The position numbers and the translations under genes are program-made. From contig ML682059.1 in NCBI GenBank assembly GCA_007922195.1, positions 17,254,205-17,318,204 of the forward strand: a stretch of DNA of 64,000 nt, in the 5' to 3' direction. Positions 58,960 through 64,000 of this stretch are shown here, piece after piece. The first letter of the stretch is position 1; each line of letters begins with the position of its first letter. The notes beneath the pieces are model-generated. The model was not told the origin of the DNA. It ran no database searches and saw only the letters and a list, made by a program, of their open reading frames with translations. The stretch is from Podocnemis expansa (lineage: Eukaryota > Chordata > Testudines > Podocnemididae).

Positions 58960-59977
58960 GAGTATGTCCACACACAGGTTTTAAAGTGAAGCAACACTGG
59001 TTGTTTCATTTTAAAAAAAATCAGGTCTACACAACATTTTGTTGTTTTGATATGACAAGCTCTGTCATGGCAGCCTGGAAGGAAGACCAGCCCCCTCAGC
59101 GCCCTGGCCAGGGAGGGAATCATGACCCTGGCCGGGGAGAGGGAGGCACACAGGGCTGGGGAATGGAGCCCTGGGTGCCCTGGATCCCTTGCTGCTAGCG
59201 GGGGGGGGGGGGCAAAGTTCACTGGGTGCCCTGCATCCCCCACTGCTGGCTGGGCAGTGGGGAAATGAAGCTCCCAGCACCCCACTTGCCCCACCACTTC
59301 AAGGGTGGTGGGAAGAGGGATCCAGGGTCTCCACTCTCCTGCTGCCCTGGAAGTGGCAGGGGAAGCGGGTTGCCCCTGGATCCCTGCCCCCACCACCCTG
59401 GAAACAGCAGGAGATGCATGGTGCTCTGGGATCCCTGCCCCCGCCACCCTGGACTTGGCAGAGCAAGTGGGGTGCCCGGGGGTCCATTCCCCAAGTGCCC
59501 TGGGAGCGGGAGGGGAAGCACGATGCCCTGGGATCCCTGTCCCTGCTGCCATGGAAGTGGTGGGGCAAGTGGGGCACCCCAAGATCCTTGCCCCTGCTGC
59601 CCTGGAAGCAGCAGGGGAAGTGGGGTACCCCAGATCCATTCCCCCAGCACCCTGGAAGTTGCAGAGGATGCTGGGCATGAGGGGATCCCTGCCCTTGGGG
59701 CTTTTTTTCCCCTGTCACTGGGTCTCCTGGGGAGAGCCAGTCAGGCGATTGGGTGGCAACATGGCCCTGCCAGGGGGCCATGTTGCCACACCTCCCTTGT
59801 TGCCCCTCTTCTGAATCGAAATAGCAAGTCCTGAGTGGGGACATGCTATTTCTACTTTTTTTCCCCGTGGAAGTGTTAAATTTATTCAAGTTGAATCAAT
59901 TTAATGATTTTTATATCGATGTTGCTTAAATCGATTCAAACTTGAATTGATTTAACAGTCTGTGTGTTGACATAGCC
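58960..59977. mobile_element. Nested GC-rich DNA element with TATGTC termini and 3-bp target duplication
   Basis: Begins GAGTATGTCCACACACAGG and ends CTGTGTGTTGACATAGCC, inverted repeats of about 17 bp. TAT at 58957-58959 and 59978-59980 is duplicated relative to the uninterrupted copy near 51377. A 3-bp duplication with these ends fits the PIF/Harbinger type. The interior is a GC-rich minisatellite; no transposase. Confidence 0.82.
59344..59700. repeat. 51-bp minisatellite inside the nested DNA element
   Basis: Units start with CCCTGGAAG-like motifs at about 59344, 59395, 59446, 59497, 59548, 59599 and 59649 (seven units of 50-51 bp), each ending in GGATCCCTGCCCC... Because the unit is 17 codons long, open frames of 140-240 codons persist on both strands; these are not taken as genes. 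Confidence 0.88.
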
Positions 59978-60066
59978 TATAAGTTCCCCATCTTCAAAGC
60001 ATCCTATGAAAGCTCATGTGATAAATAAATTTATTAGTCTTTAAAACTGCCACAGAACTTCTTGCT

Positions 60067-62918
60067 TGTTTTACTATAAAAACTGAGGTCAAAGAGGAAG
60101 TAAGGTGGGAAGAAGGAAAATTTTTGGTGTCAAGAACAGAGATTCTTACTTGATTAGTCCAATAATCCCATACCATTGCTTGCTGCTAGACTCTGAATTT
60201 CTGCTTCCATTAGCAAACCAAGAAGGGACCAAAATAGTATGTCCTCCATTCTCTTTCATCCTTGACCTCAGCTAAAATTGCTACTTGGAACAAATTGTAG
60301 CAGTGCATTTTGTGATGTGGCCATCATTCCACCAGATTCAACAACTCATTTTACATAGACAATTTTATATTCATCATAGTAAAGTTTTTGGATCTGACTT
60401 CATGCAGGAAAGAAAATTTGGTAACAAGATATTAACAGAAGTCATGACAATGAAGAAGATCACCTACAACTTATAGGTGAATTTCTTCATACCTTGTGAG
60501 GAGTCCCTTTAGAGAGCTGAAGAATCAGATTTTTTTATCCAGTCTGAGTTTACCTGAATTTGCCAACAGCAAGAAAAGAGACTATTGTTTCAGAGGAAAC
60601 CTTCCCCAAATATTTTAATGCGTTCTATTTATTATTTATTATTATTTATTTTTATTACAACAATGTATAGGGAACAACCGAGAACAGAATACCATTGGGC
60701 AAGGTAATGTACAAACATAGAATAAGAGAGAATCCCTGACTGAAGAGTCAACCATGTAAATATATAAGAAAGACATATAGTGGAGAAAAGGGATATAACG
60801 TATTAACAAAGTAAGCGGAATGATAGTTTGCAATGATCATGTTAGTGCCACAAATGAGGGGAGTATTTATTTTTTAATATTTTTATTAGGTATATATTTT
60901 GGGTGGGGTTTAGTATGGAGGGGATTAGTAAAACAGAAGAAAAAAAAAACACTGGGAAGGAGAACACTGAAAGAACAGGCAGGTAGAAAGGAGGGTAAAT
61001 GGGGGCAAGTGGAGGGAGACCAAGATGAAGACACTGTGAGGAAAGAATTTGGGTGGTGATGCAGCAAACAGTCAATCAGGAAAAAGGAGAGGATGTCCTG
61101 ATTAGAAAGCAGCCTAATGACATCATCATCATCAACCAGCAGTCAAATGAATGGGTGGAAATATGCCACAAAAACTGTAGTGACATATCAGCGATACTCA
61201 AATTCCTCCTGACTGGAATTTAAATAGCTGACATTTTGGAGAGAAATGGAGAGTGAGGGAATGTGATGACTATTTGCTGCTATTTGAAAGCTAGAAATTA
61301 AAGATGGGGAAGACTTATTTCCAGTGGTCCAGGACATAATCATTGAATGTTGGCATGAAACTAAAAATAGCAATGCCTAAAAATAAAAAGATTTGGATTC
61401 TCCCAGCCTTACTCACTGCATTTCAGTTGAAGGAAATGTAGAAGTTACACATTAAAAATTGTTTTTGACAAAAAAGGACATTTTGACAATGGAATGACAT
61501 GTCAATTAGACAAGAGGTGCATGAGTACTGCCTGAATCCATTTCTCAACCTAGGAACTAAATTCTGCATTCCATTACACCTGTACAACCCCATTCAGTTC
61601 ATTGGTGCTGTAATGATATAAATGAAAATGAAATTTGTCCCTAGGACTTGACAGAAAATTAAAGCTACTTTTTCAATATGTGTCCTCTTATGGCCTGATT
61701 TATCACCATATTAATCCAGTTTCATACTGGTGTAACTAATGGTGTTACACTGGTGTGAAGTAATTGCTTAGCTGGATTAGGGTCTTTGTGTTTAAATCTT
61801 CTTTGTTACTTTCATAGTAATAAACGTTTGTCAAATATTCAGGATTAGTAGTTCATGGTCTTCACAGTTCTGTGGAAAGGGTTTCAGATAAACTGTGTCA
61901 AAGAACAGCTGATATAACCTTTCACATGAATTGCCTTATCAGCAACATAGTCAGAAAACTTGTAATGACAAAGGAATAGAAAAGACCTGGTTTGGCCTCA
62001 TTTGTTTTAGATGATTGACAAGATACACCATGCTAAGAACAATCTTCCAACTGAAAATTTGGCATAAGTAATTACAATCTCCCAATGGCAGTTCCAAGGT
62101 TTTCCTGAAGGAATAAGGATCTTGGATACCAAGACACTGACAGAATTCTCAGTGCTATTAGCATCTTGAAGAAAAGAAATGTCAAATTAGGAAGGATAAT
62201 TACAAACAGCAGATATTTCTTCTCTATCTTTCCATGAAAAATATGCCAGGTTGCCCAGTGAAAAGATATAAAACAATGCTATCAGAATTTCCTTATATTT
62301 GAAATCTTTGCATAGAAGACACAGACTTTAACAGCATGCCACCAAAACTCTATATCATGCAGCACCCTATAATAGCTATCCAGTCAAAGAAAATGAGTAA
62401 GTGGTTTTATAGTTCTAAAACATAGTCTTGTCCTTTACTGTCTTAAGAAAAGGAAAGTAGAGAAGACATCTTCTCCTGTCGGCTCTACAGATCTGAGACA
62501 TTCCTTGCAAAGGTACAGATGCTCAAAGACAAGTTTGAAACTAGTCCTAATAAATTTTTCTCTGATGTGAATTTAAAGGAAGAATATTAGAGAACACTGA
62601 ACTTCTTTATTGAAAGAGTCATAATTATTTGGTTAGGGAGAACAAACTGAAGAACTTTGGTCAAAATGATCAAACCTGGATTCCTAATGTTAGGTCCCTA
62701 AACGTATGTTTAGGAACATAAAGAAAAGATGCCTGATTTTCAATGGATTATCTGCAGCACTCATTAAGTTAAGTATGATTTGAGGATGGTTCCCTCTTCT
62801 AAATATCAGGCTATTGATAATTATGTGCCAAAAATTGATTTTGCAGCCTAACATTCAGAACCCTAGTTTACAAATGTTGGCCACTGTGTAAAAAAACAAA
62901 ACAAAACAAAAAAAACCC
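60067..62918. other. Intergenic, nothing recognised
   Basis: AT-rich, with a short TTAT-rich microsatellite at about 60626-60655 and two old palindromic GTGTAA repeats (about 61560-61640 and 61690-61790). No gene. Confidence 0.45.
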
Positions 62919-62929
62919 AGTTGAATATA

Positions 62930-63596
62930 GGGGTTAAAGTGGGCTGGAATGGCCCAGAATTCTGTTCCAGGGCCAACTATTTTAGGGGTTCAACGTTCTG
63001 GGCATCCTAAAAATAGAAAATGATTCCAGAATGCTGCGTTCCAGGACCCACATTTAAAAATAGTACCCCAGGAACACAGCATTCTGGTTCCATTTTCTGT
63101 TTTTAGGGGTCCAAATGCTGGGCTCCTAAAAATAGCAGGCCCTAGAATGGTGTTCTGCCATGCTTTCTGGCAGTCAGGGGATGGGGGCAGGCTCCCTTAC
63201 ACAGCCTGCAGGCTGCAGTTTCCTAGCCCAGTGCGCTGCCAGTGAGTATGGAGGTAGCCCAGCTCACACTGGGGGGGGGGGGGGGAGAGAGTAATGGGGG
63301 TGCCTGATCTGGGGGCTGTATTGGGGGCAGGGGGTGGATTTTGGGGTGGGTTTTGGAGGCTTGGTGGATTTTGGGGACAGGGGAGTGGGTATTGGGGGTG
63401 GATTTTGGGGGGTGGGTATTGGGGGCTAGGGTGGATTTTGGGGACAGGAATGGACAGACAGTAGCTGGGGTGCTTGAATGGGGGCTGGATGTGCGCGAGG
63501 GCAGCACAGATGTGCAGGAGCGGGGGCCACCCATGTGGGAAGGTGGCCTGCTCAATTTGGAGGGCTCCGGAGCCTGCCAATTATACTTTAACTCCT
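62930..63596. mobile_element. Unclassified DNA element flanked by 11-bp direct repeats
   Basis: AGTTGAATATA occurs exactly at 62919-62929 and 63597-63607. The ends are inverted (GGGGTTAAAGT on the left, ACTTTAACTCCT on the right). The left half (about 62980-63130) is a foldback with two arms of about 45-55 bases built on AGAAAATGATTCCAGAATGC and its inverse; the right half is a G-rich minisatellite. The family is not recognised. Confidence 0.7.
63268..63440. repeat. G-rich minisatellite with a G15-17 run
   Basis: A run of about 16 G at 63270-63286 and then repeated TGGATTTTGGGG/GTATTGGGGG modules to about 63440. Strong potential for G-quadruplex on the + strand. Open frames on the C-rich strand are compositional. 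Confidence 0.85.
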
Positions 63597-63607
63597 AGTT
63601 GAATATA

Positions 63608-64000
63608 TATGCTTTCGTGCATGTATTTATATACAAGCTAAAGAAGAGTGTTCCAGTCACTTCAGTATATTCTCAAACACAGTACCAAAAACATAAAATA
63701 AAATAATATAAATGTAAAAATCTAAAAATTAACTAGGTATGAAAATTTAGGGCCAAATTCTTCAATGTCTGATTTTGTGCAAACCTTAGACAAATCAATC
63801 TGGTTGCATAGGCTGTGAGACAAGTTAGAATTTTATCCTTTAGTGTATAAATTCACAAAATCTGACCTTCAGACATTTGATGAATGCACCAAAACCTGCT
63901 ACATAGGGGCAGGGGGGAGAGAACATACAGCTGAGTCCTAGCATATCAAAGTGTAAACAGCCTAGGAGTAAAGGGAACACTGAAGATACTAATTTCAAAA
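63608..64000. other. Intergenic, nothing recognised
   Basis: AT-rich, no gene or repeat identified. Confidence 0.45.

Larger units (their letters stand above)
58843..60066 (+). mobile_element. Second Penelope-like 3' end, split by a nested DNA element
   Basis: The parts 58843-58959 and 59978-60066 together align with the Penelope-like 3' region at about 51255-51480: CCTCTGTATGCTGTCCCCTAG, TTTGACCTGATCC, TTACACTTCCATGCATCTG, TCCTCCCATTCTAT on one side and TATAAGTTCCCCATCTTC then GAAAGCTCATG, TTAGTCTTTAA on the other. The 1018 bases between them are a later insertion. No coding part remains. Confidence 0.8.

Noticed and set aside
58956..59834. Frames of 140-240 codons on both strands
   Set aside because: They follow from a 51-bp (17-codon) minisatellite within a transposon.
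63197..63580. 127-codon Pro-rich minus-strand frame
   Set aside because: It is the complement of a G-rich minisatellite.

Overview
The window is vertebrate nuclear DNA holding one confidently recognised gene, the Iroquois homeobox gene IRX2, on the + strand (start codon 24998, stop 28225-28227, four coding exons, 461 residues). The rest is non-coding: a CpG-island promoter, introns, a 3'UTR with poly(A) signals, sequence that looks like developmental regulatory DNA, and decayed transposable elements. The repeat spectrum suggests a non-avian sauropsid, most likely a crocodilian or turtle: CR1 LINEs of the reptile type, Penelope-like elements with a GIY-YIG domain, hAT-type MITEs, and many DNA elements ending in (G)GNTATGTCTACAC. 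IRX2 matches the family as I remember it; no database search was possible.

Layout. 1-18 kb: gene desert with DNA transposons (670-1023, 5511-5700, 8761-9317, 10895-13399, 13519-13728), a decayed minus-strand Ty3/gypsy-like pol fragment (about 2.3-3.4 kb) and a foldback repeat (16.7 kb). About 18.5-37.3 kb: a zone in which I recognise no transposon copy. It holds IRX2, its CpG island (about 24.5-27.2 kb), a CpG-rich hairpin-forming minisatellite (24061-24522) just upstream of the promoter, and several AT-rich, homeobox-site-rich stretches that are candidate enhancers. 37.3-64 kb: repeat-dense desert with a long minus-strand CR1 broken by later insertions (39.3-43.7 kb), two plus-strand CR1 3' ends, two Penelope-like copies, a MITE related to the 11-13 kb transposon (57210-57606), a 1-kb DNA element nested in a Penelope copy (58960-59977) and an unclassified element flanked by 11-bp direct repeats (62930-63596).

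IRX2 acts alone here. In other vertebrates it sits in the IrxA cluster (IRX1-IRX2-IRX4), separated by gene deserts full of shared enhancers; the empty flanks fit this, but neither neighbour lies inside the window. The most unusual local feature is the minisatellite: about ten 44-47-bp units in an alternating two-unit arrangement, each able to form a CGTGTG...CACACG stem, ending about 475 bp upstream of the IRX2 start codon.
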